From Arcobacter venerupis (GTDB lineage: Bacteria > Campylobacterota > Campylobacteria > Campylobacterales > Arcobacteraceae): 64,000 nucleotides of DNA. This document shows, piece by piece, positions 45,951 through 55,916 of the stretch. The stretch covers positions 3,145,086-3,209,085 of the forward strand of contig NZ_CP053840.1 of NCBI RefSeq assembly GCF_013201665.1. The letters run 5' to 3'. A model generated the notes under the pieces. It searched no databases. It worked only from the letters and a program-made list of their open reading frames with translations, and was not told the DNA's origin. Made by a program: the position numbers and the translations under genes. Every line of letters starts with the position of its first letter. Position 1 is the first letter of the stretch.

Positions 45951-47153
45951 ATGTCAATTTTTAAAAAAATATCAATTTTATTTATCATTAGTTTAACTCT
46001 TATGTCTATTATTGGTTTTTGGATTGATAATATAAATTCAAAAAGAGTAGATAGTTTAGTAAAAGAAAAATATATAAAAATCTCAAATGAACTATTTGAA
46101 AATATTGAAAATAAAAGTCTATTAGATAAGTTAATTAAAATTTATGATTTAGAATATAAAAAAAGCATAAAAAAAGAGAAAGATTATGAAGTTTTATATG
46201 ATAATAGACTCACTTTTGGAAATATTATAATTCTAAAAAAATCCTTTGATGATGAATTTATTATAAAAATAAAATATTTAGATGATGAGTATATTTTAGA
46301 ATCTCCCGATGAAAAAAATATCATAGATAAACTGATATTAAATATTCTTGTTTTTACAGATATTTTTGTTTTAATTCTAATCTTTTTATATCTAATAAAA
46401 CTACTATCACCTTTAAAAGTCATAACCAAACAGCTCACAAATTTTGCAAATGGTGATTTATCAAGTAGGTTAGATATATCTTCAAAAGATGAAATAGGAG
46501 TTTTGGCAATTACCTTTAATAAAATGGCTAATTCCCTTGAAAATTCTATAAAAACAAGAGAAGAACTCTTAAGAGATATTGGACATGAACTTCGAACTCC
46601 TATTGCAAAAGGTAAATTTGCTATTGAAAAAATTGATGATTTTTCCCAAAAAGAGTTATTGAAAAAGATTTTTTTTGATCTAGAAATTTTAACAAATGAG
46701 TTAATAGAACTTGAAAAGCTGGATCTTACAAAACTAAATCTCACAAATTTCACTGCTGAAACTTTAATTGTAGAATCACTTGGAAAACTCTATTTAGAAG
46801 ATGAGTCAAAAATAGATATAAATATAGTTGATAATTTTAAGATTTTAGGAGATTTACACTACTTATCAGTAGCTCTTAAAAATTTAATTGATAATGCTTT
46901 GAAATATGCTATTTCATTCCCAATAATTATTGAAGTAAATAAAAAAGAGATATTAATTTCAAATAAAGGTAAAAAACTATCAAAAGAGATAGAGTATTAC
47001 TTAAAACCCTTTACACAAGAACTATCTCAAAGGGACGGCTTTGGATTAGGTTTAAGTATTGTAAAAAAGATTATTGATAAACATAATTTTAAATTGGATT
47101 ACTCTTATGAAAATGAGTTTAATACCTTTAAAATTTATCTTTTAATTCCATAA
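45951..47153 (+). CDS. Sensor histidine kinase
   Basis: A 400-residue kinase with TM1 at about 8-26 and TM2 at about 130-152, a short periplasmic loop, a HAMP domain (QLTNFANGDLSSRLDI), the phosphorylated His in RDIGHELRTPIAKGK, N-box NLIDNALKYA and G-box DGFGLGLSIV. It resembles the ArsS/RacS-type kinases of Campylobacterota. It probably controls the cytochrome genes upstream. The 3' end overlaps hutX on the other strand by 26 bases. Confidence 0.92.
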   Translation: MSIFKKISILFIISLTLMSIIGFWIDNINSKRVDSLVKEKYIKISNELFENIENKSLLDKLIKIYDLEYKKSIKKEKDYEVLYDNRLTFGNIIILKKSFDDEFIIKIKYLDDEYILESPDEKNIIDKLILNILVFTDIFVLILIFLYLIKLLSPLKVITKQLTNFANGDLSSRLDISSKDEIGVLAITFNKMANSLENSIKTREELLRDIGHELRTPIAKGKFAIEKIDDFSQKELLKKIFFDLEILTNELIELEKLDLTKLNLTNFTAETLIVESLGKLYLEDESKIDINIVDNFKILGDLHYLSVALKNLIDNALKYAISFPIIIEVNKKEILISNKGKKLSKEIEYYLKPFTQELSQRDGFGLGLSIVKKIIDKHNFKLDYSYENEFNTFKIYLLIP

Positions 47154-47616
47154 ATTTTTCTACTTGTTCTTGATTTAGCTCTTTATTTTCATCTCTATTT
47201 ACAAATATTTTTAGAATATGTTCACCTTGTATATCATAAAAAACCACACTATGAGATATCATCCCTCGATGTTTTTTAGATATAAAAATGATTTTTTCAA
47301 TATCATTTACTTTTAAATGTCCTGAAATTGAAGAGTCATTAGAATCAAAATTATAATACCCGTGTCCATAAGTCCCAGTTGGCATATTATCTTTAATTTC
47401 TATTACAAAAGATGGAGTAATTTTTATCATTAGTATCTTCCCCCATGTGGAAATATCTTCGATTATTTCGTCAAATTTTGAACCATCAACTGCTTTAGCA
47501 ATATTATCATTTATATTCTGTAATACCTCATATTCATTAACATTTAATTTTTGTGCTATTTCCAATGTAGAAATTTCTGGATTTTGATTTAAAATCTCTT
47601 CAATCTTTTTTTTCAT
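47128..47616 (-). CDS. hutX: HutX/ChuX-family heme utilisation protein
   Basis: A 162-residue cytosolic protein with the N-terminal helical region of the ChuX/HutX group and the core VNDIEKIIFISKKHRGMISHSVVFYD. Family members bind heme and carry it to HutZ/HugZ. It lies 30 bases downstream of the ABC exporter on the same strand and only a few kb from hugZ. AAGGAAAAAATT before the ATG is a good ribosome site. Confidence 0.85.
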   Translation of the reverse strand: MKKKIEEILNQNPEISTLEIAQKLNVNEYEVLQNINDNIAKAVDGSKFDEIIEDISTWGKILMIKITPSFVIEIKDNMPTGTYGHGYYNFDSNDSSISGHLKVNDIEKIIFISKKHRGMISHSVVFYDIQGEHILKIFVNRDENKELNQEQVEKFMELKDKF

Positions 47617-47646
47617 AATTTTTTCCTTTGTATTAAATTTTGTATT

Positions 47647-49416
47647 TTAAATTAGTTGATTTTTAATAAATTCTAAATAGTGTCCCTCTTCTTTTTCTAA
47701 TTTATTATGATTTCCTTCTTGAACTATTTTGCCATCATCAAGTACATATATTTTATTTACATTTTTTACTGTACTTAATCTGTGTGCAATTGTAATAACT
47801 GTTTTATTTTCTAAAATAGGTTTTAAATCATTAAATAATTTTGTTTCAGTAAGAACATCAAGTGCAGAAGTTGATTCATCAAAAATCACAATAGATGGAT
47901 TTGCAATAATCATTCTAGCAATAGATAATCTTTGTCTTTGCCCTCCACTAAGTCTTACTCCATGCTTCCCTACTATCGTATCAAGTTTATCATTCATATT
48001 TTCTACACTTTGTTTTAGTTGTGCAATTTCTAAAGCTTTATTTATAGATTCATCACTTATCTCTTCATCTCCCATAGTTATATTAAATCTTAGTGTATTA
48101 TTAAATAATATTGGCATTTGCAAAACAAGGAAAATTTCACTTCTCAAACTTTTTTTATTTAACTCTTCAATTTTTATATTATTATATTTTTGTTCACCAC
48201 TTATCTTAGTATAAAAGCCTGCAATTATTTGTGCTAAAGTTGTTTTTCCACTTCCACTTGCACCAATTAAAGCTACTTTTTCACCTGCTTTTATTTCTAA
48301 AGATATATTTTTTAAAATATCTTTATTTTCATTATAAAAAAAATTAAGATTTTCTAATTTTATATCTATACCATTTTTATTATCTTCAAAGAATTTTGTT
48401 CCATTTGGTTCATTTCTAAGTTGTAAAATTTTATTTATTCTATTTAATGCTGCAATTGCAGTTGCATACGAATATTGCATAGATAATATATCTTGTACAG
48501 GAGTCATAATAAACCAAATATAACCAAACATTGCAAGCATCATACCAATAGATAAATCGCTATACATAACCATAACTAAACCAGTTGCTCTTAAAATCTC
48601 AAATACAATCAAAAATAGTGTGAAAGAAAATCTTTCAAATGCCACACTTTTATATCCATAATTATTTGAAGTAATTTGAATATTTTTTGCTTTTAAAATT
48701 GCTGTTTTAAAAAAATCTTCTTCTTTATTACTTGCTTTAATTTGACTAAATAAATCTAAAGATTCTCCAATATTATTTTGAAAATCTTCAATTGCTTGAT
48801 TTTCTTCTTTTTTTAAATTTCCAACTTGTTTTACTATTTTTCTTGATAAAAACATTATTAAGGGTTGAATTGTTATTATCATTAATCCTAAAACTGGATG
48901 AATTACTATAATTACTATTGCAACTGCTATTAAAGTTAAAATAGATGTAACAAGTTTGCTAATTCCTGATATAACAAAATTATCTAATGTATTTACATCA
49001 GTTATTAAATTTGCTGAAATTGCACCACTTCCTAAACTTTCATATTCATTCATAGAAACTATTTTTAAATGGAAAAGTAAATTTTCTCTTATTTTAAAAG
49101 TTACATATTTTGCAATATTTGTAAATATTTTTGTAGTTAAAACAGATAACAAAAAATATATAAGTCTTAGAAAAACTACACCTAAACTTACTATAAATAT
49201 ATAATAAAAAGCTGTTCCTTCTCCAAATAAATCATTTATATTCAATACAAAAAAAGCTGGTTTATTTAAAAGAACTTCATCTACAAGTGCTGGAAGCATT
49301 AAAGGTATCGGAACACTTATTAAAATTGTAATAACAGTTATTAATTGACCTATTATAAGAAGTTTTTTCTTTTTTAAAAGTAAGTTCCAAATATATTTTA
49401 AATCAATTTTTTCCAT
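47647..49416 (-). CDS. ABC exporter, membrane and ATPase domains fused
   Basis: A 589-residue half-transporter. Six membrane helices lie in residues ~15-300; the ATPase has Walker A GASGSGKTT, signature LSGGQRQRLSIARMI and Walker B IVIFDESTSALD. Its substrate is not evident. The position between a Fur-box region and hutX suggests a role in heme or siderophore handling or stress export. The start is ATG 49416 rather than GTG 49422 by spacing to AAGAGA. Confidence 0.9.
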   Translation of the reverse strand: MEKIDLKYIWNLLLKKKKLLIIGQLITVITILISVPIPLMLPALVDEVLLNKPAFFVLNINDLFGEGTAFYYIFIVSLGVVFLRLIYFLLSVLTTKIFTNIAKYVTFKIRENLLFHLKIVSMNEYESLGSGAISANLITDVNTLDNFVISGISKLVTSILTLIAVAIVIIVIHPVLGLMIITIQPLIMFLSRKIVKQVGNLKKEENQAIEDFQNNIGESLDLFSQIKASNKEEDFFKTAILKAKNIQITSNNYGYKSVAFERFSFTLFLIVFEILRATGLVMVMYSDLSIGMMLAMFGYIWFIMTPVQDILSMQYSYATAIAALNRINKILQLRNEPNGTKFFEDNKNGIDIKLENLNFFYNENKDILKNISLEIKAGEKVALIGASGSGKTTLAQIIAGFYTKISGEQKYNNIKIEELNKKSLRSEIFLVLQMPILFNNTLRFNITMGDEEISDESINKALEIAQLKQSVENMNDKLDTIVGKHGVRLSGGQRQRLSIARMIIANPSIVIFDESTSALDVLTETKLFNDLKPILENKTVITIAHRLSTVKNVNKIYVLDDGKIVQEGNHNKLEKEEGHYLEFIKNQLI

Positions 49417-49611
49417 AATCACTCTCTTATTTTTATTGAATTTTATTATAAAGATAATTTATTCAGAATGAAGATAAAAAGTGTTATTGGCTTAAAATAT
49501 AAATTTTAATCTATTTTTAAGTTAAATTCTAATCAAATTATAAGAAAAATTAATTATTATCTAATAAAAAACAAGCTTTAAAAGCAATCAAAGTTAATTT
49601 AAATTAAAATT

Positions 49612-49630
49612 CATTTTAATAATCATTATT
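49612..49630. promoter_or_regulatory. Candidate Fur box between the ABC exporter and the AraC gene
   Basis: CATTTTAATAATCATTATT matches the classic Fur consensus GATAATGATAATCATTATC at 14 of 19 positions, with the right half nearly perfect. It lies in the 227-base divergent gap upstream of both the ABC-hutX operon and the AraC gene. Confidence 0.6.
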
Positions 49631-49643
49631 ATAAAGAGAATGC

Positions 49644-50588
49644 ATGACTAAATTATCAAGATCTGAACTTTTTAAAACTGGTAAAGTATTAGTGAAAGAA
49701 GAAAGGAGCAAATTTTTTATAAAACAAATAGCAACTATAAATAATCAATTTATAGATTTGAAAATAATAAATGCCATGGTTGAAGACAATATTTATTTAA
49801 ATATTGTCGATAATAATATTAAATTATCACATATTCAAAAACTTCGTAGTAAAAGTAAACAACTTCAAATAAGAATAATATTACAAGGTAAACTTGAAAA
49901 GTTAAACCACTCAACAAATGAAAAGAAAATTTATAACAAAAATGAAATAAGTTTAGAATATGAAGAAGATATTGAAGAATCTTTATTAAATAAACAGGGG
50001 CAACATTTAAAATATATATGTATAACTTTAGATGAAAAATATCTAAGTGAAAATGGATTTTTTTCCAATATGTTCATAAATAACTTTAGTAAAAAGTTAT
50101 ATGAACCTGATTTAGAAAATAGATTTCATGAGCTATTTAATAGAGAGTATACGAGTGGTCTTGATAAAATTTATTTGAAAAACAAGACTATGGAAACAAT
50201 ACTTTATGTTCTTGAAAAAGTAGAAAAACTAGAAAAACTTAATCTAATTGGCTTAGATGATGAAGATGTAAAAAGAATAAAAAAAGCAAAAATGATAATA
50301 GATGAATCATTTCAAGAAAATATAACTATCGCTTTTTTATCAAAAAAAGTGGCATTAAATCAAACAAAATTAAAAAAAGGATTTAAACAACTTTTTAATA
50401 AAACAGTTCACGAATATTTAAAAAATATTAGACTTGAAAAAGCCGTAGAATATTTAAAAATAAATAAATATTCTGTAAAAGAAGTTTCTTTAATGGTTGG
50501 ATATACAAATCAAGGAAGTTTTTCTTATGCTTTTTCAAATAAATATAATTGTTTGCCTAAGGATATTCAAAAAAAATCCGATTTATGA
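49644..50588 (+). CDS. AraC-family regulator of the heme locus
   Basis: A 314-residue protein with a C-terminal double helix-turn-helix domain (about 205-310: ENITIAFLSKKVALNQTKLKKGF and VKEVSLMVGYTNQGSFSYAFSNKYNCLPKDI). The plan resembles PchR/YbtA-type regulators of iron acquisition, which bind an iron compound and activate uptake genes. It sits next to a Fur box and just before a promoter that is duplicated upstream of the receptor gene, so it is the natural candidate to bind those copies. Confidence 0.88.
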   Translation: MTKLSRSELFKTGKVLVKEERSKFFIKQIATINNQFIDLKIINAMVEDNIYLNIVDNNIKLSHIQKLRSKSKQLQIRIILQGKLEKLNHSTNEKKIYNKNEISLEYEEDIEESLLNKQGQHLKYICITLDEKYLSENGFFSNMFINNFSKKLYEPDLENRFHELFNREYTSGLDKIYLKNKTMETILYVLEKVEKLEKLNLIGLDDEDVKRIKKAKMIIDESFQENITIAFLSKKVALNQTKLKKGFKQLFNKTVHEYLKNIRLEKAVEYLKINKYSVKEVSLMVGYTNQGSFSYAFSNKYNCLPKDIQKKSDL

Positions 50589-50652
50589 AAAAAGAGTTCC
50601 ATTTTATATAAATTAATATTGATATTCATTCTTAGTTCTATTATAATTTAAA
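50581..50652 (+). promoter_or_regulatory. Duplicated heme promoter, copy A (hugZ-hmuTUV)
   Basis: TTGATA (50619-50624), a 17-base spacer and TATAAT (50642-50647) form a good promoter. AATATTGATATTCATTCTT at 50615-50633 matches the Fur consensus at 14 of 19 positions and covers the -35. The upstream part starting ATTTATGAAAAAA, with TTCCA and TTTATATAAA, is nearly identical to copy B and may bind the AraC protein. Confidence 0.8.
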
Positions 50653-50684
50653 ACAAATTTATGTATATAAAACAAAGGAATTTT

Positions 50685-51242
50685 ATGGAAAATAAACCAA
50701 AAATTATGAAAAAAGAAGAAGCTCAAGAAGAGTTGAATATTTTTTTAAACAACATAAAAACAGTAATATTATCTACAGTTAACCAAGAAGGTGAACCTTT
50801 TGCAAGTTATTCACCATATGTACAAGATGAAGAAAGTAATTTTTATGTATTTGTAAGTACAGCCGTTCAACATTCACATAATATGTACAATACAAAAAAA
50901 GCTCATTTACTTTTTATTGAAGATGAAAGTGTAACCAATCACATTTATGCAAGAAAAAGATTATATTTTAAAGCTCATGCAGAAAAATTTGAAGCTAATG
51001 ATGAAAGATTTGAAAAGATTGCCCAACTATTTGAACAAAGACATGGAGAACAGGCTTCCTTAGTTAGAGTTATGCCCGATTCAAGATTTTATAAATTAAC
51101 ACCATCTGATGGTAATTTAGTTTTAGGATTTGGCGCAGCATTTAAACTTGATACTTCAAATAAGAAAATTGAAAAATTACAAACGATGAATGGAAAAGCC
51201 CATGGAGGAACACATGAAGAAGGATTAAAAAAAGATGCTTAA
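50685..51242 (+). CDS. hugZ: HugZ/HutZ-type heme oxygenase
   Basis: A 185-residue split-barrel (flavin-reductase-like) protein of the HugZ/HutZ group, with TVILSTVNQEGEPFASYSPY at the start, and a His-rich C-terminal stretch (MNGKAHGGTHEEG) like the one that binds heme iron in HugZ. It breaks down heme to release iron. The start is ATG 50685 with AAAGGA upstream; the upstream ATG 50661 lies too close to the promoter. First gene of the hmuTUV operon. Confidence 0.88.
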   Translation: MENKPKIMKKEEAQEELNIFLNNIKTVILSTVNQEGEPFASYSPYVQDEESNFYVFVSTAVQHSHNMYNTKKAHLLFIEDESVTNHIYARKRLYFKAHAEKFEANDERFEKIAQLFEQRHGEQASLVRVMPDSRFYKLTPSDGNLVLGFGAAFKLDTSNKKIEKLQTMNGKAHGGTHEEGLKKDA

Positions 51243-52062
51243 TATAATTAAATTAGTTTTAATTTTAATTTTAGCAAGTAATCATGCTTTTGCTTCAAAA
51301 ATTGTAAGTGTTGGTGGTAGTATTACAGAAACTATTATTGCTCTTGGTCATGAAAAAGAATTAATAGGTGTTGATCAATCAAGTATATATCCAAAAGAAG
51401 TAACCTCAAAACTTCCTAATGTGGGATATTGGTTGACTTTACCTCAAGAAGGAATCTTATCTTTAAAACCTGAAGTTGTAATTATTAGTAGTCAAGCCGA
51501 ACCTAAAAAAGTTGTGGAAAGTCTTCCTAAGTATGGAATAAAAACATACATTATCGAGGATAAACCATCTTTAGAATCTGCAAAAATTAAAATTAAACAA
51601 ATTGGTGAGATTTTAGGAGAAGATAAAAAAGCATCAGAAATTATTAATAGAATAGAAAATAATTTTTTAAAAATGAAAGAAGAGATAAAAGATAAAGATA
51701 GACCTAAAGTATTATTTTTATTTTCAAGAGGTGAAGGTACAGTAATGGCTGCTGGAACGCAAACAAAACCAGGAGTTATGATAAATTTAGCTGGTGGAGA
51801 AAATGTAGTTAATAGTAAACAATATACTAAAATTTCTTCAGAATCTATTTTAGAAATGAATCCTGATGTAATAATAACATCTAATCATGCAGGAGAAAGT
51901 GGACTTGACAATAATATTGTAAGTTCAACAAATGCAGGTAAAAATAATCAAATTTATTCTATGGATATGCTTTTAATTTCAGGTTTTACTGTTAGAGTTG
52001 ATACTGCTTTACAAAAATTATCTTGTATATTAAATAATCAACAATTAACATATTGTAAATAA
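51235..52062 (+). CDS. hmuT: Heme ABC transporter, periplasmic binding protein
   Basis: A 275-residue exported protein (signal LVLILILASNHAFA) with the ChuT/HmuT pattern IVSVGGSITETIIALGHEKELIGVDQSS, a linking helix and the second domain (RPKVLFLFSRGEGTVMAAGTQT). It delivers heme from the receptor to the permease. It overlaps hugZ by 8 bases. Confidence 0.87.
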   Translation: MLNIIKLVLILILASNHAFASKIVSVGGSITETIIALGHEKELIGVDQSSIYPKEVTSKLPNVGYWLTLPQEGILSLKPEVVIISSQAEPKKVVESLPKYGIKTYIIEDKPSLESAKIKIKQIGEILGEDKKASEIINRIENNFLKMKEEIKDKDRPKVLFLFSRGEGTVMAAGTQTKPGVMINLAGGENVVNSKQYTKISSESILEMNPDVIITSNHAGESGLDNNIVSSTNAGKNNQIYSMDMLLISGFTVRVDTALQKLSCILNNQQLTYCK

Positions 52063-52070
52063 GTTTAAAG

Positions 52071-53099
52071 ATGACAAAAATAAAAAAATCAGCTATAGGA
52101 ATATTTTTAGTTTTACTAATAATATCGATGTTTTTAAATTTAGCTATAGGAGCATTTAGTATTTCAAGTAGTGAAATTCTAAATGCTTTACTCTGCCCTG
52201 AAGAGAATAAAATATATTATCAAGTAATAATGGATATAAGATTCCCTAGAATTCTTTTAGGAGTACTTGTAGGAATTGCTTTTGGTATTAGTGGAGCAAT
52301 GATGCAAACACTTTTTAAAAATCCTCTTGCAGATCCTGGATTAATAGGAGTTTCAGCAGGTGCAAGTGCAGGAGTTGTGATATTTATGCTGCTTGGAAGT
52401 TTTTTACCAAATTTTCTTTACAATAGTTTTTTATCTTATCTTTCTTTACCTTTTAGTGCATTTTTAGGTGCTAGTATTACTATTTTTATCATTTATAAAT
52501 TAGCAACAGTTTATAACAAAGTGGCTGTAACTGTTATGCTTTTGGCAGGTATTGCCATAAATGCTATGCTTGGAGCGTTAGTTGGATTATTCACTTATGT
52601 TAGTACAGAAGAAGAACTTAAAAGTTTTACTTTTTGGACAATGGGAAGTTTAGCAAACGGTGATATGAAAGTTATTTTGACTTTGATTCCAATAGTTTTA
52701 GTAACATATCTTTTTGCTTATAGAAAAAAAGTTGAATTAAACTTAATGTTATTAGGAGAAGATGAAGCTAGAAATTCAGGAGTAAATGCTGAAAAACTTA
52801 AAAAAATGATAATACTTTTTGTTTCATTATCTATTGGTGCAAGCGTTGCTTTTTGTGGGATAATTGGATTTATAGGTTTAGTAGTTCCTCACATAGCAAG
52901 ACTTATAGTTGGCTCTAATCACAAATTTTTTATACCGTTAAGTGCTATTTTAGGTGCTTTTGTTTTATTATGGGCAGACAGTTTATCAAGAACTATAATT
53001 GCTCCTGCTGAGTTACCAATTGGAATTATTACTGCTATTTTAGGTGCACCTTTTTTCTTGTGGCTTTTACTTAAAAATAGACAAAATTCTATGGCTTAA
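52071..53099 (+). CDS. hmuU: Heme ABC transporter permease (FecCD family)
   Basis: A 342-residue protein with about 9-10 membrane helices and the FecCD pattern: RFPRILLGVLVGIAFGISGAMMQ, KNPLADPGLIGVSAGA, and near the end GFIGLVVPHIARLIVGSNHKF and GAPFFLWLL. It forms the inner-membrane heme channel with HmuV. Confidence 0.92.
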   Translation: MTKIKKSAIGIFLVLLIISMFLNLAIGAFSISSSEILNALLCPEENKIYYQVIMDIRFPRILLGVLVGIAFGISGAMMQTLFKNPLADPGLIGVSAGASAGVVIFMLLGSFLPNFLYNSFLSYLSLPFSAFLGASITIFIIYKLATVYNKVAVTVMLLAGIAINAMLGALVGLFTYVSTEEELKSFTFWTMGSLANGDMKVILTLIPIVLVTYLFAYRKKVELNLMLLGEDEARNSGVNAEKLKKMIILFVSLSIGASVAFCGIIGFIGLVVPHIARLIVGSNHKFFIPLSAILGAFVLLWADSLSRTIIAPAELPIGIITAILGAPFFLWLLLKNRQNSMA

Positions 53100-53107
53100 G
53101 GAAAAAA

Positions 53108-53884
53108 ATGTACAAAATAAAGAATTTAACTTATTTAATACAAAAAAGAAAAATATTAAATAATATAAATATAGAAATAAAACCAAACTCTTTTTTATCT
53201 ATTATTGGTCCTAATGGTTGTGGAAAATCAACATTAATGAAAACAATTAATAGAAATATAGATATTCAAGAAGGCAATATTACTTTAAATAAAAGAGATA
53301 TTAATAATTTTGAAGATAAAGAACTGGCATTAAAAAGATCTGTTCTACAACAATCTTTCTTTTTCCCTTATAATTTTAAAGCTATAGAAATTGTCGAAAT
53401 GGGTCTTTATGCATATGATTTAAATCCAAAAGATAAAAAAAATATATTAAGCTATATTATAGAAAAACTAAATATAGAGCCTTTGGCAAATAAAGATTAT
53501 CAAGGGCTTTCAGGTGGAGAAAAACAAAAAATTCAATTTGCTAGAGTGGTTGTACAACTTTATGCAAGTTGTGAAAAAGAAAAATATCTTTTTTTAGATG
53601 AACCCACTTTAAACTTAGATATATTTTACCAATACAAAATTTTAGATTTAGCAAAAGAGTTACAAAAAGATTTAAATATTGGAATATGTGCAATACTTCA
53701 TGATATAAATCAAGCTTACCTTTATTCTGATCAGATTGCTATGATGAAAGATGGTGAGATAAAATATTTTGGAGAAACAAAAAATATTTTAACCTATGAA
53801 AATATTTATGATATTTTTCATGTTGAAAGTGAATTTGTTTACTCAAAAAGACTCAATAAAGAAATGTTAATTACTACTTCATAG
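53108..53884 (+). CDS. hmuV: Heme ABC transporter ATPase
   Basis: A 258-residue ATPase with Walker A GPNGCGKST, signature LSGGEKQKIQFARV, Walker B YLFLDEPTLNLD and switch His ILHDINQAYLY. HmuV-like. AAGGAAAAAA precedes the ATG. Last gene of the hugZ operon. Confidence 0.92.
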   Translation: MYKIKNLTYLIQKRKILNNINIEIKPNSFLSIIGPNGCGKSTLMKTINRNIDIQEGNITLNKRDINNFEDKELALKRSVLQQSFFFPYNFKAIEIVEMGLYAYDLNPKDKKNILSYIIEKLNIEPLANKDYQGLSGGEKQKIQFARVVVQLYASCEKEKYLFLDEPTLNLDIFYQYKILDLAKELQKDLNIGICAILHDINQAYLYSDQIAMMKDGEIKYFGETKNILTYENIYDIFHVESEFVYSKRLNKEMLITTS

Positions 53885-53913
53885 TATGTGTTATATACAC
53901 TCTAATAAACCCA

Positions 53914-53984
53914 ATTTATGAAAAAACAATTCCAATTTATATAAACTAATATTGATATTCATTATTAGTTTAATTATAATGATC
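53914..53984 (+). promoter_or_regulatory. Duplicated heme promoter, copy B (TonB receptor)
   Basis: Nearly identical to 50581-50652. TTGATA (53952-53957), a 17-base spacer and TATAAT (53975-53980); AATATTGATATTCATTATT (53948-53966) matches the Fur consensus at 15 of 19. The same ATTTATGAAAAAA and TTTATATAAA blocks lie upstream. Confidence 0.8.
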
Positions 53985-54022
53985 TAAAAGAAATTAATCA
54001 AAAATTTACAAAGGAAAATAAA

Positions 54023-55909
54023 GTGTATAAACAAAGTCTATTTACAATTTCAGCTCTTGCAATACTTACATCAAGTGTAATTGCAAATGAAGAGATAAAC
54101 AAAAATACAACAAAGTTAAATGAAATAATAGTAACTGCAAAATCAAATAAATCAATAGATGATATTTCAAGTTCAGTTACAGTTATAACAGCAGAAGAAA
54201 TAGCTAGATTAAATGCAACAAGTATCAAAGATATTTTAGTTAAGCAAGCAGGAATTATTGAAACTGTAAATTCATCTTCATTAGCTGGAAGAAAAAGTAT
54301 CTCTATTCGAGGTCTTGATTCAAGTTATACATTAATTTTAATTGATGGTAAGAAAATAAGTCCAACAGATGCTTATATTGGACATAGTGATTTTCAATAT
54401 TCATGGGTTCCTGTTAATATGATTGAAAGAATTGAGATTATAAAAGGGCCAAAAAGTTCTATTTATGGTTCACAAGCTATCGGTGGAGTGATAAATATTA
54501 TCACAAAAAAAGATACTAAAAAAATTTATGGAGAAATAGATATTCAATCTGGTTTCTCTTCTGCTGAAAAAGGTGGAGACGAAGAGAATATTAGTGCAAA
54601 TATAGGTGGAAATATTTCTGATAAACTTTTTATGTTTGTTGGTGCGAATAAATATAATAGAGATTATACAGTAGGTTCTGAAATTACAGGATTTGATCAT
54701 ACATACATGGAAGGTATTGATAATGAAAGTGCAAATATCAAACTCCAATATAATTTTGATGATACACAAAGTATTTATACTTCATATATAAAAGGTGAAG
54801 AAAAAAGAGAACTAGAAGACTATCCAGAATATTATAATTTGAAAAGAGATATATATAGTATTGGCTATAAAAAAAGTTTTGAAAAAATATCTTTTGATAT
54901 AGATTATTCTAAAACAAAATTAGATTCAAAATATAAAGGAGGTTCATCATCTACTATGAACTATATTACTAAACTTACTAATGATTCTTTAAAAGCAGAA
55001 GCAAAAGTTACAGCACTAAAATATAATGATATTGTTTTAGGGGCTGAAACATCAAAAGAGACTCATGATAGAGAATACCCAATGACTGGTCAATCAAAAT
55101 GGAATTTTGAGTCTAAAACTAATGCTTATTATATTCAAGATGAAATAGAACTAGGAAACTTTATCTTCACTCTTGGTGGAAGATATGATGATAATGAAAA
55201 ATATGGAAATGAATTTTCATCAAATATTGGTTCAATATATAAAATAGATGATAACCAAAGATTAAAATTAAACTATGGAGAAGGATTTAAAGCTCCCCTT
55301 TTAACTCAAGGTTCAAGTGGATATATTTCTATGGGTATTCAAGGTAATGATAATCTAAAAGCAGAAACTTCAAAATCTTATGAACTAGCTTATGAATTAT
55401 ATGGAAATAATACTACATTTAAAGCATCTGTATTTAAAACAGATTTAGAAAATATGATTAAATCGGAAGGACATGGAACAGGGTCAAAATATGTAAATGT
55501 TGATGAAGCAGAAGCTAAAGGATTTGAACTAAGTATTAATTATGATATTACAGAAGATCATCAAATAAATACAAATTATACTTATGTTAAAACAGAAAAT
55601 AAACAAATAGGAAAAGATTTAACTTATAAACCTGAACACACATTTAATATTGGTTTAACTTCTAAATTAGCTTGGGGTATATCATCTTATATAAGTGCAA
55701 ACTATCTAGGAGAACAATATGTTGATGAAGCTAATTTAGAAAAAGTTGGTGGTTATACAATTTTAAATACTCAAATTTCTAAAGAACTTACTAAAAATTT
55801 AACCGCAAGAATTGGTGTTGATAATATTACTGATAAAGATTTTGAAGATGCCAATCCTTATGTATTAAAAAGAAGACTTGCTTATGTAGGATTAAACTAT
55901 AAATTTTAA
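54023..55909 (+). CDS. TonB-dependent heme/iron-type receptor
   Basis: A 628-residue outer-membrane receptor. It has a signal peptide, a TonB box around LNEIIVTA, a plug (SVTVITAEEIARLNATSIKDIL, then SIRGLDSSYTLILIDGKKI) and a beta-barrel ending in aromatic F. GFKAPLLTQ and a later GNDNLKAETSKSYELAYE resemble the FRAP/NPNL region of heme receptors. GTG 54023 has AAAGGA upstream. It is monocistronic with a strong terminator. Heme is the likely ligand from its neighbours; a siderophore cannot be excluded. Confidence 0.9.
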   Translation: MYKQSLFTISALAILTSSVIANEEINKNTTKLNEIIVTAKSNKSIDDISSSVTVITAEEIARLNATSIKDILVKQAGIIETVNSSSLAGRKSISIRGLDSSYTLILIDGKKISPTDAYIGHSDFQYSWVPVNMIERIEIIKGPKSSIYGSQAIGGVINIITKKDTKKIYGEIDIQSGFSSAEKGGDEENISANIGGNISDKLFMFVGANKYNRDYTVGSEITGFDHTYMEGIDNESANIKLQYNFDDTQSIYTSYIKGEEKRELEDYPEYYNLKRDIYSIGYKKSFEKISFDIDYSKTKLDSKYKGGSSSTMNYITKLTNDSLKAEAKVTALKYNDIVLGAETSKETHDREYPMTGQSKWNFESKTNAYYIQDEIELGNFIFTLGGRYDDNEKYGNEFSSNIGSIYKIDDNQRLKLNYGEGFKAPLLTQGSSGYISMGIQGNDNLKAETSKSYELAYELYGNNTTFKASVFKTDLENMIKSEGHGTGSKYVNVDEAEAKGFELSINYDITEDHQINTNYTYVKTENKQIGKDLTYKPEHTFNIGLTSKLAWGISSYISANYLGEQYVDEANLEKVGGYTILNTQISKELTKNLTARIGVDNITDKDFEDANPYVLKRRLAYVGLNYKF

Positions 55910-55916
55910 TTTATTA

